Shown here: positions 51,418-61,361 of the stretch, piece by piece
Numbering within the stretch: the stretch's first letter is position 1
Layout of the letters: every line of letters begins with the position of its first letter
Assembly: GCA_030123565.1 (NCBI GenBank)
Contig: CP126122.1
Span: forward strand, 4,044,800-4,108,799
Direction of reading: 5' to 3'
Length of the DNA stretch: 64,000 nucleotides
From: Nitrospira sp.
Lineage (GTDB): Bacteria; Nitrospirota; Nitrospiria; Nitrospirales; Nitrospiraceae
Position numbers and translations under genes: made by a program
The notes under the pieces: generated by a model
Databases searched by the model: none
The model's input: only the letters and a program-made list of their open reading frames with translations
What the model was told of the DNA's origin: nothing

Positions 51418-52896
51418 GTGAATATTATGGCGAAGATCGGCGACACCCGGTGGATGGTTGCCATTCTTGTTGCGGGGTCAGTGATGGTCAGCGGTATGCA
51501 GGCACGAGTGGCGTTAGCCGAGGGCATTGCGCCCGTAACGATAGGAAGCAGCCAGGTGCAACGACTCGAGCTGACGGTCGGGAAGTCGAAGGTTCTTGAG
51601 GTGCCTGTGCCTCTCAAGCGGGCATCCCTGGCTAATCCTGACATCGCGGATACCGTCATTCTCTCCCCGACCCAGATCTATGTAACCGGGAAGACGGTCG
51701 GTGTCACCAATCTGACGTTGTGGCAGGATGCCGACAAGATCTCCTCCATCATTGACGTGGTCATCATGCCGGACCTGAGCAGGATCAAGGAGGATCTCCA
51801 CCTCCTGTTCCCCAATGAGCGCGGTATCGCGGTTGCGGCGACACACGATCGTTTGACGCTTTCGGGAGTCGTTTCCAATGCCGCTGCGCTTCCGAAGGTG
51901 CTGGATATGGCCGAATCCTATGCCCCGAAACGAGTGGTGAACATGCTCGGGGTTGGTGGCGTGCAGCAGGTCATGTTGGAAGTCCGGGTCGCGGAAATGG
52001 ACCGAGAGTTGATCAGACGGCTCGGCATTAATCTGGCCGCAGTTGCCTCCAATGCCTTTGGGGTGACTGCGTTGAACAATTTGACGTCGCTGATTGGGCC
52101 GGGAGTTGTCTCAAGCGCGCCGACACTTGGCCAAGACGTTACGTCGACGATCAACTCGGTGGCCAATTTTAATACCGGCAGCATCTCATGGACCGGATAT
52201 ATCGATGCCTTGAAGCAGCAGAATGTGGTCAAGGTCTTGGCCAAACCGACCTTGGTAGCGATCAACGGCCAGGAGGCGGCCTTCCTCGCCGGCGGCGAAT
52301 TCCCGATTCCGGTCCCCCAGGCGTTCGGCGTCGTGACAATTCAGTTTAAGAAGTTCGGCGTTGGTCTCACCTTTACGCCGAATGTGCTGGCCAATGACCA
52401 CATTGGCATTAGCGTTGCGCCGGAAGTGTCGGAACTGGACTTCACCAATGCTCTGAGGCTGCAGGGATTCACCATTCCAGCGATCACGACCAGAAGGGCT
52501 TCGACCGTCATCGAATTGGCCGACGGTCAAAGCTTCGCGATCGGTGGCTTGCTCCGTGACAACCTTCGTGAGAGCGTGAGTAAGTTCCCTGTGTTGGGAG
52601 AGATTCCCATCCTCGGGGCGCTGTTCCGGAGTTCTTCGTTTCAAAAGAATGAGACCGAGTTGCTTATTATCGTGACACCGCATCTCGTGAAGCCCATGGA
52701 TGTGGCCACGCAAAGCCTGCCCACCGACTATTACGTGGAGCCGAACGATTTCGAATTCTACCTGCTTGGGCTGGCCGAGAAAGGTGGGTTCGGCGGCAGC
52801 AGGGATCTGCGCAGCCCCGTGACCGATGTCGAAAAACCACGGACCTTGGGATCAGTCAAACGATTCGACGGTGGGTTCGGTCATATCGTGCCCTAA
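51418..52896 (+). CDS. cpaC/rcpA: Tad outer-membrane secretin
   Basis: Forms the outer-membrane channel of the Flp pilus. GTG start after ggggaggaacacct. Signal peptide, N-terminal pilus-assembly domain (about 40-110: LEVPVPLKRASLANPDIADT), BON-like domain (about 115-170), then the secretin domain (about 175-430: QVMLEVRVAEMDRELIRRLG, then VKVLAKPTLVAINGQEAAFL and GGEFP, ending FAIGGLL...LGEIPILGALFRS). 492 aa. Confidence 0.93.
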   Translation: MNIMAKIGDTRWMVAILVAGSVMVSGMQARVALAEGIAPVTIGSSQVQRLELTVGKSKVLEVPVPLKRASLANPDIADTVILSPTQIYVTGKTVGVTNLTLWQDADKISSIIDVVIMPDLSRIKEDLHLLFPNERGIAVAATHDRLTLSGVVSNAAALPKVLDMAESYAPKRVVNMLGVGGVQQVMLEVRVAEMDRELIRRLGINLAAVASNAFGVTALNNLTSLIGPGVVSSAPTLGQDVTSTINSVANFNTGSISWTGYIDALKQQNVVKVLAKPTLVAINGQEAAFLAGGEFPIPVPQAFGVVTIQFKKFGVGLTFTPNVLANDHIGISVAPEVSELDFTNALRLQGFTIPAITTRRASTVIELADGQSFAIGGLLRDNLRESVSKFPVLGEIPILGALFRSSSFQKNETELLIIVTPHLVKPMDVATQSLPTDYYVEPNDFEFYLLGLAEKGGFGGSRDLRSPVTDVEKPRTLGSVKRFDGGFGHIVP

Positions 52897-52937
52897 TGAA
52901 ACTCAGATTAGGTGCTGTCCGAAAGGGAGGGTGTCCA

Positions 52938-53213
52938 ATGCAGAGCATGAAGATGAGTCTGGTGGTTCTTGTGGGGACGTTGGCTGTAACGGGCTGTGCG
53001 CCGACTCAACTCGGCGAAAATTATGGCGCGTCCTATTACACGATGCTGGAGAGTCAGATTCTTGATCCGACGGCGGGCCGGACTCAGGACCCAGTGATCG
53101 GGCTTGATGGAAAGGCCGCTATGATTTCGATTGAACAGTACCGGAAGACCTTTGAGCAGCGCGATGCTGGTTTTAATCGATCGCTGGTCACGACCGGGGT
53201 CAAGACCAACTAA
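52938..53213 (+). CDS. Small lipoprotein in the Tad locus
   Basis: Signal with lipobox AVTGC at 20 (MQSMKMSLVVLVGTLAVTGC), then about 70 residues. The start at 52938 has a strong AAAGGGAGGG site; an ATG at 52896 overlapping the cpaC stop is less likely. Position between the secretin and tadE suggests a CpaD-like or pilotin role, but the sequence does not show the CpaD family (inference). Confidence 0.75.
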   Translation: MQSMKMSLVVLVGTLAVTGCAPTQLGENYGASYYTMLESQILDPTAGRTQDPVIGLDGKAAMISIEQYRKTFEQRDAGFNRSLVTTGVKTN

Positions 53214-53233
53214 TTGCGTGGAGTGATGAACAC

Positions 53234-53647
53234 ATGTCGAAAACCAGACAGAGCGAGAAAGGCAGTGTCGCAGTCGAATTTGCGATCCTCCTTCCCTTGT
53301 TCATCATGTTCGTGTGGGGGGCCATTGAGTTTGGGATGGCCTACTACACGCAGGAAGTCCTCACAAACGCGAGTAGGGAAGGGGCTCGAGCTGGAATTGT
53401 GCAAGTCTCGCCGAAGCTGACGCCAACGCAAATTCAGACGATTGTTACAGATTATGTCAGGAACGCCGGGGTTCCCGTCGCCAGCCTGAATACTCCGGTG
53501 GTCACAGGAGCGGGCGGCTTGTTTCCAACCCCGCTTACGGTGACAACGACCTATAACTACACCTTCCGGATCGTCTCAATGATCACGGCCGGAGCGGTTC
53601 CGTCTTCCATCACACTCACCGCCACGAGCGTTATGAGGAACGAATGA
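53234..53647 (+). CDS. tadE: TadE-family pseudopilin
   Basis: 137 aa. The N-terminal stem after a short leader (KGSVAVEFAILLPLFIMFVW) is the TadE signature with the conserved Glu; cleavage by the prepilin peptidase is expected before SVAVE. GAIEFGMAYYTQEVLTNASR follows. The stop overlaps the tadG-like start (ATGA). Confidence 0.92.
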   Translation: MSKTRQSEKGSVAVEFAILLPLFIMFVWGAIEFGMAYYTQEVLTNASREGARAGIVQVSPKLTPTQIQTIVTDYVRNAGVPVASLNTPVVTGAGGLFPTPLTVTTTYNYTFRIVSMITAGAVPSSITLTATSVMRNE

Positions 53648-54717
53648 ACACGCATGCGCCACAGATCATCCAACCTTTGAAGAATGAACGGGGTGTCTAT
53701 GCGCCCATGGTCGCCGGTGCCTTGTTGATGTTCCTTGGCATTCTTGGGCTGACGATCGATATCGGCCAGGCCCTGGTGGCGAAGAACGAATTGCACAACA
53801 CCGCGGATGCGGCGGCCCTTGCCGGAACCAGGTACTTGGCCACGCTGTATCAAGCCTTGCCGGCATCGGCGCAATCGACCTTTCAATTGAGTACAACCGA
53901 TGAGACTGCCATCAAAAATCGTGCCGTTGCAGTGGGGACTGAGAACACGACGCGAGGGACGGCAGTGCAGATTCTTCCTGCCGACGTGCAGATAGGACGA
54001 TGGAGCAACACGAACAGAACGTTTACCCCAGGATTGACCACCCCGAATGCGGTTCGCGTGTTGACGAAACGAGATCCTTCGGTTGGAGCAGGCGGGATTT
54101 CGACCTTCATCGCCCGTGTGTTCAATGTCACATCCATCAACGTCAGTGCTTTCGCCACGGCGGCGCTGACGGGGCCGGCCGTCACGCCTCCGGGTGACTT
54201 GGACACGCCGTTTGGAATTTCCTCGTTCCGGTTTTCGACACCCTACTGCAACCAACCTGTTACGTTCTATCCCTCAAACGATCCGACATCCTGTGCGGGG
54301 TGGCATACGTATTTTACCAACCCGCCGAATGCAAACACCTTGCGAAATATTATCGACACGCAACTCATTCCCAATCCCCCTACCAGCCCAGGGACCGGGG
54401 TCGGCAATACGTTGGAATTCATCGGAGGGAATGTCGCCAGCGCGCTTCCCAACCTCTACAACTTGTATCTTTCCAAACGTGATCCTGCCACCGGCATCTG
54501 GACGGCATTAGTACCGGTCTATCAGGCTAGCGATTGTTCTAATCCCAACTCCCCTCTTCCAATAGTCGGTTATGCCACGATGAACATCACGACCGTCATC
54601 GTTCCTCCGGCCGGTCAGTTGGTGCAGGGGACGGTTGCCTGCAACGTGGTTGGGGGAACGACCGGCGGCGGCGGAGATTTTGGAACGCTCTCATCGCTTC
54701 CTGGGCTTGTGCAATAG
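53644..54717 (+). CDS. tadG: TadG-like pilus protein
   Basis: N-terminal helix near 20-42 (APMVAGALLMFLGILGLTI) and the TadG/TadE-N pattern (IDIGQALVAKNELHNTADAA, then ALAGTRYL). The remaining 300 residues are a beta-rich, Ser/Thr/Pro-rich extracytoplasmic domain with a few cysteines, without a von Willebrand domain. 357 aa, shorter than TadG of Proteobacteria. Confidence 0.83.
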   Translation: MNTHAPQIIQPLKNERGVYAPMVAGALLMFLGILGLTIDIGQALVAKNELHNTADAAALAGTRYLATLYQALPASAQSTFQLSTTDETAIKNRAVAVGTENTTRGTAVQILPADVQIGRWSNTNRTFTPGLTTPNAVRVLTKRDPSVGAGGISTFIARVFNVTSINVSAFATAALTGPAVTPPGDLDTPFGISSFRFSTPYCNQPVTFYPSNDPTSCAGWHTYFTNPPNANTLRNIIDTQLIPNPPTSPGTGVGNTLEFIGGNVASALPNLYNLYLSKRDPATGIWTALVPVYQASDCSNPNSPLPIVGYATMNITTVIVPPAGQLVQGTVACNVVGGTTGGGGDFGTLSSLPGLVQ

Positions 54718-54741
54718 CCTGCTCAGAAAGGAGAAGTCTGA

Positions 54742-55968
54742 ATGGCGAATTTCATGACCGTGTCCATCGAGTGCCAGACTGAGGAGGTGCGCGTCGCATT
54801 CAAGGCGGCGATGGCCTGCCATCGCGAGTTCGTGCCGAAACCAACTCGCATCTCCGGCACGCCCGACATGTTGGTGCTTGAACTCGATGAGCACAATCCC
54901 ACCAGGACGTTGAACGAAGTGCGCACCATGGTCGAGACGGCTCCGCGAACGGAAATCGTCCTGACCTCCAAGCGAACCGATCCCCAAATCATGTTGGAAG
55001 TGATGCGCATGGGGGTCAAGGAATTCTTGCCGCAGCCGCTTCAAATCAAAGAGGTCGAGGAGGCGTTGATTCGATTCAAGACGCGTTTCGCATCGCTGAA
55101 TCAAAGCTCAGAAGCCAATCTCGGAGCGGTGATCTCAGTGATGGGAGGCAAGGCCGGGATGGGGACGAGTACGGTGGCGCTGAATCTAGCGATGGCTCTG
55201 CAACAGAACGGCAAAGCTACCAGGCATGCCGTGTTGGTTGACCTGAATCTCTCCGGTAACGATCTCCCGCTCTATCTTGATGTGGCGACGCAGCGTGGTT
55301 GGCACGATGTCTCGCAGGACATTTCCCGGCTCGATCCCGCCATGCTTCAAGGTGTTCTGGTGAAACACGACTCCGGGCTCCATCTTCTTGCGTCGGGCGG
55401 GGAGGGGTTGGAGGAAGTGCTCGCGCCGGGCTGTGTGCTCTATACCGTGGATCTGCTCCGCTCCATGTTCGACTATGTCGTGATCGATTGCGGATCCCGG
55501 GTGATGCCAGCCGTGGAGGAGGGCCTTGAGCTGTCCAATCATGTGTATGTCGTGACGTGCCTGTCGGTTCCCTCGATTCGACACACGAAACACCTGATAC
55601 AGGTGCTCCAAGAGCGAGTGGGACTCAGCACGCCGATCGACATCGTGGTCAATCGGTATCGGGCTCGCGACGCGGAACTGTTGAAACAAGCAGAAGGTCT
55701 TTTGCATATGAAAGCCTCATGGCTGCTCCCAAATGACTATGGCACCGTGAGTCAATCGCTGGATGGAGGGACTCCTCTTCTTCAGCTTTTCCCTCGGTCG
55801 GAGGTGACGCAGAGTTACGTGAAGCGCGCGGCAGATCTGATTAAGGACTGGAACCATAGAAAGAAAGGGGTTCATTCTTCAGTCCAACCGGAAAAGAACG
55901 AGTCGTTACTGGGGCGATTCTGGTCCGGTGTGTCGAGCAGTGCGCGAGTCAAGACTGGGCTTGCATGA
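54742..55968 (+). CDS. tadZ/cpaE: Tad pilus polar-localisation ATPase
   Basis: MinD/ParA-like ATPase that positions the Tad machine. N-terminal receiver-like domain (about 1-120) followed by a MinD fold (about 128-375). The Walker A at 135-144 reads GGKAGMGTST; the usual phosphate-loop lysine (GKST or GKTT) is Thr, although an earlier Lys is present, so nucleotide use may be atypical. 408 aa. Confidence 0.9.
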   Translation: MANFMTVSIECQTEEVRVAFKAAMACHREFVPKPTRISGTPDMLVLELDEHNPTRTLNEVRTMVETAPRTEIVLTSKRTDPQIMLEVMRMGVKEFLPQPLQIKEVEEALIRFKTRFASLNQSSEANLGAVISVMGGKAGMGTSTVALNLAMALQQNGKATRHAVLVDLNLSGNDLPLYLDVATQRGWHDVSQDISRLDPAMLQGVLVKHDSGLHLLASGGEGLEEVLAPGCVLYTVDLLRSMFDYVVIDCGSRVMPAVEEGLELSNHVYVVTCLSVPSIRHTKHLIQVLQERVGLSTPIDIVVNRYRARDAELLKQAEGLLHMKASWLLPNDYGTVSQSLDGGTPLLQLFPRSEVTQSYVKRAADLIKDWNHRKKGVHSSVQPEKNESLLGRFWSGVSSSARVKTGLA

Positions 55969-56005
55969 GAGATCGTCCTTCATTCCTAACCTCCAACGAG
56001 GAATT

Positions 56006-57325
56006 ATGGCTATGCTGACTGCGAAAGTGCCGGTGAGAGGAGAGCAGCGGAACTCGTTTCAGGATCTCAAGGCCCGGGTGCATCAACGGGTGGTGGAACT
56101 GCTCGATATGAACGCAGTGAGTATGATGGAGGAGGCGGTTCTGCATGGCGAGTTGAGCAAACTGATCGAGCAACTGCTCCAGCAGGATTCCATCCCGCTC
56201 AATCTGAGCGAACGCACGAGGCTGACCAAGGAGATCATGCACGAGGTGCTCGGGTTGGGACCGATTGAACCCCTCCTGGCCGATGCGACCGTAGCAGATA
56301 TACTCGTGAACGGGCCGCACAAAGTCTATGTGGAGCGGTTCGGCGTGCTCGAGCCTACCGACGTACGGTTTCGGGACGAAGCGCATCTTCGGAAAATTAT
56401 CGATCGCATCGTGTCGCGAGTGGGGCGCCGGATCGACGATTCTGTTCCGATGGTCGACGCCAGGCTCAGCGACGGTTCCCGCGTGAATGCCATCGTCCCA
56501 CCGTTGGCGTTGGACGGCGCCACGCTGTCGATCAGAAAATTCAGCAAGGATCCGTTGCTCCTCGATGCTTTGATCGAACGGCGGTCGGTGACGCCGGAAA
56601 TCGGGGCGATTCTGAAAGCCATTGTGCAGGGGCGTCTGAACATTTTGATTTCCGGCGGAACCGGTACAGGCAAAACCACCTTCTTGAACATGCTCTCCAG
56701 TTTCATTCCTCCCAAGGAACGGATCATCACGATCGAAGATGCGGCAGAACTTCAGTTGAAGCAAGATCATGTTGTGCGACTTGAGACTAGGCCGGCCAAC
56801 ATCGAAGGAAAAGGTCAAATTACGCAGCGCGATCTGGTGAAGAACGCGCTGCGTATGAGACCGGACCGGATCATCGTGGGTGAGGTGCGCGGAGCCGAAG
56901 CGATCGACATGTTGCAGGCGATGAACACGGGGCACGACGGTTCCTTGACGACGATCCATGCCAATTCCTCCCGCGACGCATTGACCAGGCTGGAAACCAT
57001 GGTGGCGATGGAAGGACTGAATCTCCCGACAAAGGCGGTTCGTCACTACATTTCATCGGCCCTCGACGTCATCATTCATCTCAGTCGCCTCTCCGACGGT
57101 TCGAGAAAAATGACCAGTATTCAGGAAGTTTCCGGCATGGAGGGAGACGTCATTACCCTTCAGGAAATCTTCCAGTTCGAGCAATCCGGATTGGATGAGC
57201 AGGGAAAAGTGCAAGGGAAGTTTCGGGCTACAGGTATCAGGCCGAAGTTTCTCGACCGCTGCAAGGCAGCGGGGGTGAATGTTCCACTGGACGTGTTCGA
57301 TCCTCGGAGGGTCTACCAATGTTAG
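56006..57325 (+). CDS. tadA/cpaF: Tad pilus assembly ATPase (type II/IV secretion family)
   Basis: Motor ATPase. Start [12 protein letters not shown] (56006) has GAGGAA upstream; a longer frame from 55928 overlaps tadZ. Walker [10 protein letters not shown] at about 217-225, Walker B/Asp box [12 protein letters not shown] near 245 and [10 protein letters not shown] near 296, plus HANSS and His box motifs. 439 aa. Overlaps tadB by 7 bases. Confidence 0.95.
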   Translation: MAMLTAKVPVRGEQRNSFQDLKARVHQRVVELLDMNAVSMMEEAVLHGELSKLIEQLLQQDSIPLNLSERTRLTKEIMHEVLGLGPIEPLLADATVADILVNGPHKVYVERFGVLEPTDVRFRDEAHLRKIIDRIVSRVGRRIDDSVPMVDARLSDGSRVNAIVPPLALDGATLSIRKFSKDPLLLDALIERRSVTPEIGAILKAIVQGRLNILISGGTGTGKTTFLNMLSSFIPPKERIITIEDAAELQLKQDHVVRLETRPANIEGKGQITQRDLVKNALRMRPDRIIVGEVRGAEAIDMLQAMNTGHDGSLTTIHANSSRDALTRLETMVAMEGLNLPTKAVRHYISSALDVIIHLSRLSDGSRKMTSIQEVSGMEGDVITLQEIFQFEQSGLDEQGKVQGKFRATGIRPKFLDRCKAAGVNVPLDVFDPRRVYQC

Positions 57326-58305
57326 GGTTGATCGCCTTCGGTATCTTCCTGACAGTGATCTTGGGGTTGCATGGCTGTTACTACCTGTACCGCCTGCTCA
57401 CGACACGAAGAGAATCGGCGCGTCGGATCAAGGAACGGTTGGGGACTTGGTCCGAGCCCAACCAGCCCGTTTCGGGACGACTGGTTCGCAAGCATGTGTT
57501 AAGCGACGTGAGCTGGATCAATACCTGGCTTCAGGAAACGGCATGGATTAAGAAGTATCTCAAGCTCGATTATCTGCAGCGGTTGCACCAGCAGTCGGGA
57601 ACATCCCAGCCCTTGGCTCGTTATCTGTTAGGTTCCGCCACCCTTGCGATGGGAGGGCTTGTTCTTGGGACCAACCTTCGTCTCGGGGTTCTGATGAGCA
57701 TGATCTGGGCCCTGTTGCTGGGGGTATTCCCTTTCCTCATGCTCTACCGCATGAAGGCCAATCGTATCATCGCTTTTCAGCGGCTGATGCCGGAAGCGTT
57801 GGAATTGATCGCGCGGGCGCTCAAGGCCGGCCATGCCTTTTTCGTGGGCGTGAAGATTGCCGGAGAGGAATTGGCTGATCCAATCGGAGGAGAGTTTCGG
57901 CGTGTCTACGATGATATTTCCGTCGGCCTGGCCGTGCCCGAAGCGATGGAGCGTCTCCATGAGCGCGTCGAATGTCCGGACGTCAAGTATTTTGTGACTG
58001 CCGTGACAGTCCAGCGGGAGACAGGTGGGAACCTGGCAGAAATTATGGAAAGTCTCGGGATGACCATTCGAAAGCGTTTTGAATTTCATGCGAAAGTGAA
58101 GGCGCTCTCCGCGGAAGGCGTGCTCTCGGCGATCATTGTCTTTGTCATGCCGTTTGTCATGGGATTATTCCAATACACGATGAATCCGGAGTACATGTCT
58201 CTGTTGTGGATAGACCCTATGGGGCGCTCGATGGCGTCTATTGCTGCGGTCATGATGGTGGTCGGTGCGATAGTCACGCGTCGCCTGATTGACGTCAAGG
58301 TTTGA
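57319..58305 (+). CDS. tadB: Tad inner-membrane platform protein
   Basis: T2SSF-domain membrane protein with helices near 5-25, 100-140 and 260-325. The T2SSF core (LMPEALELIARALKAGHAFF, RETGGNLAEIMESLGMTIRK) is clear. Partner of TadC. 328 aa. Confidence 0.92.
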   Translation: MLGLIAFGIFLTVILGLHGCYYLYRLLTTRRESARRIKERLGTWSEPNQPVSGRLVRKHVLSDVSWINTWLQETAWIKKYLKLDYLQRLHQQSGTSQPLARYLLGSATLAMGGLVLGTNLRLGVLMSMIWALLLGVFPFLMLYRMKANRIIAFQRLMPEALELIARALKAGHAFFVGVKIAGEELADPIGGEFRRVYDDISVGLAVPEAMERLHERVECPDVKYFVTAVTVQRETGGNLAEIMESLGMTIRKRFEFHAKVKALSAEGVLSAIIVFVMPFVMGLFQYTMNPEYMSLLWIDPMGRSMASIAAVMMVVGAIVTRRLIDVKV

Positions 58306-58317
58306 AGGGGAACGAAC

Positions 58318-59280
58318 ATGGCATTGATCTGGACAATCAGTTCGGCCGTATTCCTGATGACCATGCTGATCAGCCTTGGTCTCTATGCGCATTTGGCATC
58401 ACGCGAGGAGGTTCGGACCTGGTCCCGCCGGTTGAGTCCGAGTGGCCAAGCTGCACCGGAGGCTGGGGCGCTCGCGATGACGTTCTCGTTCTGGATGTCC
58501 AAACTCTCCGAGCTGTTGGTCAAATTAGGAGCTGCCACCAGGCCGAAGGATGAGCAAGAAGTGGCCTCGATCAGACGGTCGCTGATTATGGCAGGGTATC
58601 GTAGCGAACATGCTCCATTGGTCTTCATTGGAGTGAAATTGTTCCTCGCTATCGGAGGCATCGCACTCCTCTCTATTGTTCCTCTGGTCTGGTGGGGGTT
58701 TCCGTCTGATCAGACGTTGCTCATGTATTACGTCGGTGCGGCCTGTCTCGGATATCTGCTGCCCACCTTGTGGCTCAAGTTAGCTGTACGGTCCCGTCAG
58801 GATAACATTCAAAAGGCCGTACCAGACGCCTTGGACCTTCTCGTGACTTGTGTCGAAGCGGGCCTGGGCTTGGATATTGCTATTGCCCGTGTGAGCAGTG
58901 ACATTAGCCAGACTCATCCTGCCTTAGGTGAGGAATTGACCATTCTGTCGTTGGAACTGCGAACCGGATTGGCTCGTGAGGAAGCGTTGCGTCGGCTGGC
59001 TGTGCGGACCGGGCTTGAGGACGTGAAAACCCTGGTGGCGGTGCTCATTCAGACCGATCGATTTGGAACCAGCGTGGCGCAGGCGCTCCGTGTCCATGCA
59101 GATGCGATGCGGGTGAAACGTCAGCTTCGAGCCGAGGCGCTAGCCGCCAAGCTGCCGGTCAAAATGCTTTTTCCTTTGATTTTTTTCATCCTCCCGAGTC
59201 TATTCGTAGTTATGCTGGGGCCCGGCGTTATCAGGATCATCCAGGTTCTTGTCCCAATAACAAAGGCGGCAGGCCAGTAA
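58318..59280 (+). CDS. tadC: Tad inner-membrane platform protein
   Basis: Second T2SSF protein with a helix at about 3-23, paired helices near 95-150 and a final pair near 275-310. Core segment ALDLLVTCVEAGLGLDIAIA and LVAVLIQTDRFGTSVAQALR. 320 aa; last gene of the Tad run. Confidence 0.92.
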   Translation: MALIWTISSAVFLMTMLISLGLYAHLASREEVRTWSRRLSPSGQAAPEAGALAMTFSFWMSKLSELLVKLGAATRPKDEQEVASIRRSLIMAGYRSEHAPLVFIGVKLFLAIGGIALLSIVPLVWWGFPSDQTLLMYYVGAACLGYLLPTLWLKLAVRSRQDNIQKAVPDALDLLVTCVEAGLGLDIAIARVSSDISQTHPALGEELTILSLELRTGLAREEALRRLAVRTGLEDVKTLVAVLIQTDRFGTSVAQALRVHADAMRVKRQLRAEALAAKLPVKMLFPLIFFILPSLFVVMLGPGVIRIIQVLVPITKAAGQ

Positions 59281-59383
59281 CTCAATATCTGCGGGAGCAG
59301 AGCGACGGGCTTATGGTGCCTGCCGGTCGTGGTATGAGATTTGAGACGAGATATGACTGGAGAATCTTCTTTTGTGATACCAA

Positions 59384-60319
59384 ATGACTATTGAGCCTCC
59401 TACTCTCTCCTCATTCTCTCCTGCCGTAACCGGATTGGAGACCCGTGCCCTATCTGACGGGGGTTTTTCCGCCCTTCCCAATGGAACCTACCGAACCGAC
59501 GCCACAGCTTGGGCAGCCCTTGTGCTGGAAGCGATGGGCTCGACCCAGGCTTACCAGGCGGCTGCTCAACGCCTATGCAAGGATCAGATGCCGGATGGGC
59601 GTGTGCCCATTGACCATGGCCATCCTGAGGTGTGGTGGCCGACGGCGCTGGCTGTTGTGGCTTGGGCCGGCGTGGAACAGTTTCGTCTTGAGAAGGATCG
59701 GGCCGTGCAGTTTCTCTTGCGAGTGTCGGGGGCTAATCCTGCGAAGCAACCAGGTGATCCTGTTGGGCATGATACGACATTACGAGGATGGTCGTGGATC
59801 GAGGGCACCCATTCCTGGGTCGAGCCGACCAGTCTCGGCCTCCAGGCCCTCGCCGCTGTCGGTATTCAGGATCACCCTCGAGTTCAAGAAAGTATGCGGC
59901 TGTTGCTGAATCGCCAACTGCCTCACGGAGGGTGGAACTACGGGAATACCACCATCTTCGGTCGGGAGTTGCATCCGATGCCGGAGAGCACAGGAGCCGC
60001 CTTGGCGGGATTGGCTGGAAGGGTTTCTCGGGATGAGATAGTTCGGAGCCTTCTGTATCTGGAGGGAGAAATCGGTCGGCTTCGTACGCCTCTCTCCTTG
60101 GGCTGGGGTTTGCTTGGTCTTGCCGCATGGGAACGCTGGCCATCAAGTGGAGAGGCTCTCGTGGCCGATTGCTTGGCTGCCCGATCGCGTTACGGTGACT
60201 ACGATACGTCCGCGCTCTGTCTGTTGATGTTGTCGGCTGTTCAGCGAGGTGTGGCGGCGAAGATCGTTTCATCTCCAGAGGTATCCGGGAATCCAGAGTC
60301 GGCTGTTCGTACTCAGTGA
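59384..60319 (+). CDS. Alpha-toroid protein related to terpene cyclase/prenyltransferase repeats
   Basis: 311 aa, soluble, with repeated helix pairs of the (alpha/alpha) toroid type: DATAWAALVLEAMGSTQAYQ, LAVVAWAGVEQF, SLGLQALAAVGI, STGAALAGLAGR, SLGWGLLGLAAW, DTSALCLLMLSAV. QLPHGGWNYG resembles a QW-like repeat motif. The DxDD catalytic signature of squalene-hopene cyclases is absent, so an enzymatic cyclase role is doubtful. It overlaps the DUF362 gene by about 4 bases, so the two are one unit. Confidence 0.8.
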   Translation: MTIEPPTLSSFSPAVTGLETRALSDGGFSALPNGTYRTDATAWAALVLEAMGSTQAYQAAAQRLCKDQMPDGRVPIDHGHPEVWWPTALAVVAWAGVEQFRLEKDRAVQFLLRVSGANPAKQPGDPVGHDTTLRGWSWIEGTHSWVEPTSLGLQALAAVGIQDHPRVQESMRLLLNRQLPHGGWNYGNTTIFGRELHPMPESTGAALAGLAGRVSRDEIVRSLLYLEGEIGRLRTPLSLGWGLLGLAAWERWPSSGEALVADCLAARSRYGDYDTSALCLLMLSAVQRGVAAKIVSSPEVSGNPESAVRTQ

Positions 60320-61350
60320 GAATGGTCATGTCGATCCAGGGCGATCACCAGAACGTCAGAGGCATCACACGTCGTCACTTGCTCATGGCGGGGGCTGCGG
60401 GCATTCTCCTCGGATCGGGAGTGCTCCTGCCAGAACGGTTCTTTCGCCAGCGCCAGCAGGCCCAGACATTCGTCGCCAAGGTTGCGCACTACCAATTAGA
60501 AATCGGAGATACTATTGCCAGGGGGATCAGGGAGTTGAGGGTCTCTATCGATGAACTGAGGGGCAAACGTATCCTACTGAAGCCGAATCTGGTTGAAACA
60601 AGCTCGGGGGCCCCTCATATCAACACGCATCCTCTGGTCCTGCGCGGTACGGTCGAAGCGTTTCTTCGTCTGGGCGCTGCGACGGTGATGGTGGCGGAAG
60701 GTCCTGGTCATCGTCGCGATACACTTGCCGTCTATGAAGAGTCAGGCCTCGCCGATGTGTTGACGGAAGATCGTATTCCGTTTCAGGACCTCAACTACAT
60801 CACCGGCTATGACGCACCCAATCTTGGGCGGCAATCTTCTTTGCGAACCTTGACGTTCCCCGCCCTCTTCAAGGAAGTCGATTGGATTGTATCTGTTGCG
60901 AAGATGAAGACACACCATTGGGCCGGAGCCACTCTTTCAATGAAGAATCTATTCGGGGTAATGCCCGGCATTTACTATGGGTGGCCGAAGAACGTCCTGC
61001 ACCATGCAGGGATCGAGAACTCGATCTTGGATATTAACGCAACCCTAAAGCCCCATTTTGCCATTGTCGATGGCATTGTCGGGATGCAGGGCGATGGTCC
61101 GATCATGGGAGATCCCAAGCAGGCCGGGGTTTTGGTCATGGGCCGGAATCTTGCCGCCGTCGATGCGACCTGTTGCAGGATCATGGGCATCGATCCCTAC
61201 AAAGTGTCTTATTTGGAGAGGGCCGACAATTGGCTGGGGCCGATCAGCGATGGATCAATCGAACAGCGCGGTGAATCGATTACCTCAGTGCGAACGAACT
61301 TCCACCTGATTGACACGATTCCGGCGCAACAGGGCATACGTCTCGCCTGA
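60316..61350 (+). CDS. DUF362-family protein with Tat-type signal
   Basis: 344 aa. The N terminus carries a twin-arginine-like signal (GITRRHLLMAGAAGILLGSG). The DUF362 domain follows (KRILLKPNLVETSSGAPHIN, VSVAKMKTHHWAGATLSMKN, VDGIVGMQGDGPIMG, AAVDATCCRIMGIDP). No CxxCxxC ferredoxin extension is present. GTG at 60316 or ATG at 60322/60328 may start it. Function unknown; translationally coupled to the toroid protein, which suggests a cofactor-bearing exported complex (inference). Confidence 0.83.
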   Translation: MRMVMSIQGDHQNVRGITRRHLLMAGAAGILLGSGVLLPERFFRQRQQAQTFVAKVAHYQLEIGDTIARGIRELRVSIDELRGKRILLKPNLVETSSGAPHINTHPLVLRGTVEAFLRLGAATVMVAEGPGHRRDTLAVYEESGLADVLTEDRIPFQDLNYITGYDAPNLGRQSSLRTLTFPALFKEVDWIVSVAKMKTHHWAGATLSMKNLFGVMPGIYYGWPKNVLHHAGIENSILDINATLKPHFAIVDGIVGMQGDGPIMGDPKQAGVLVMGRNLAAVDATCCRIMGIDPYKVSYLERADNWLGPISDGSIEQRGESITSVRTNFHLIDTIPAQQGIRLA

Positions 61351-61361
61351 AGAGGTGCTGG

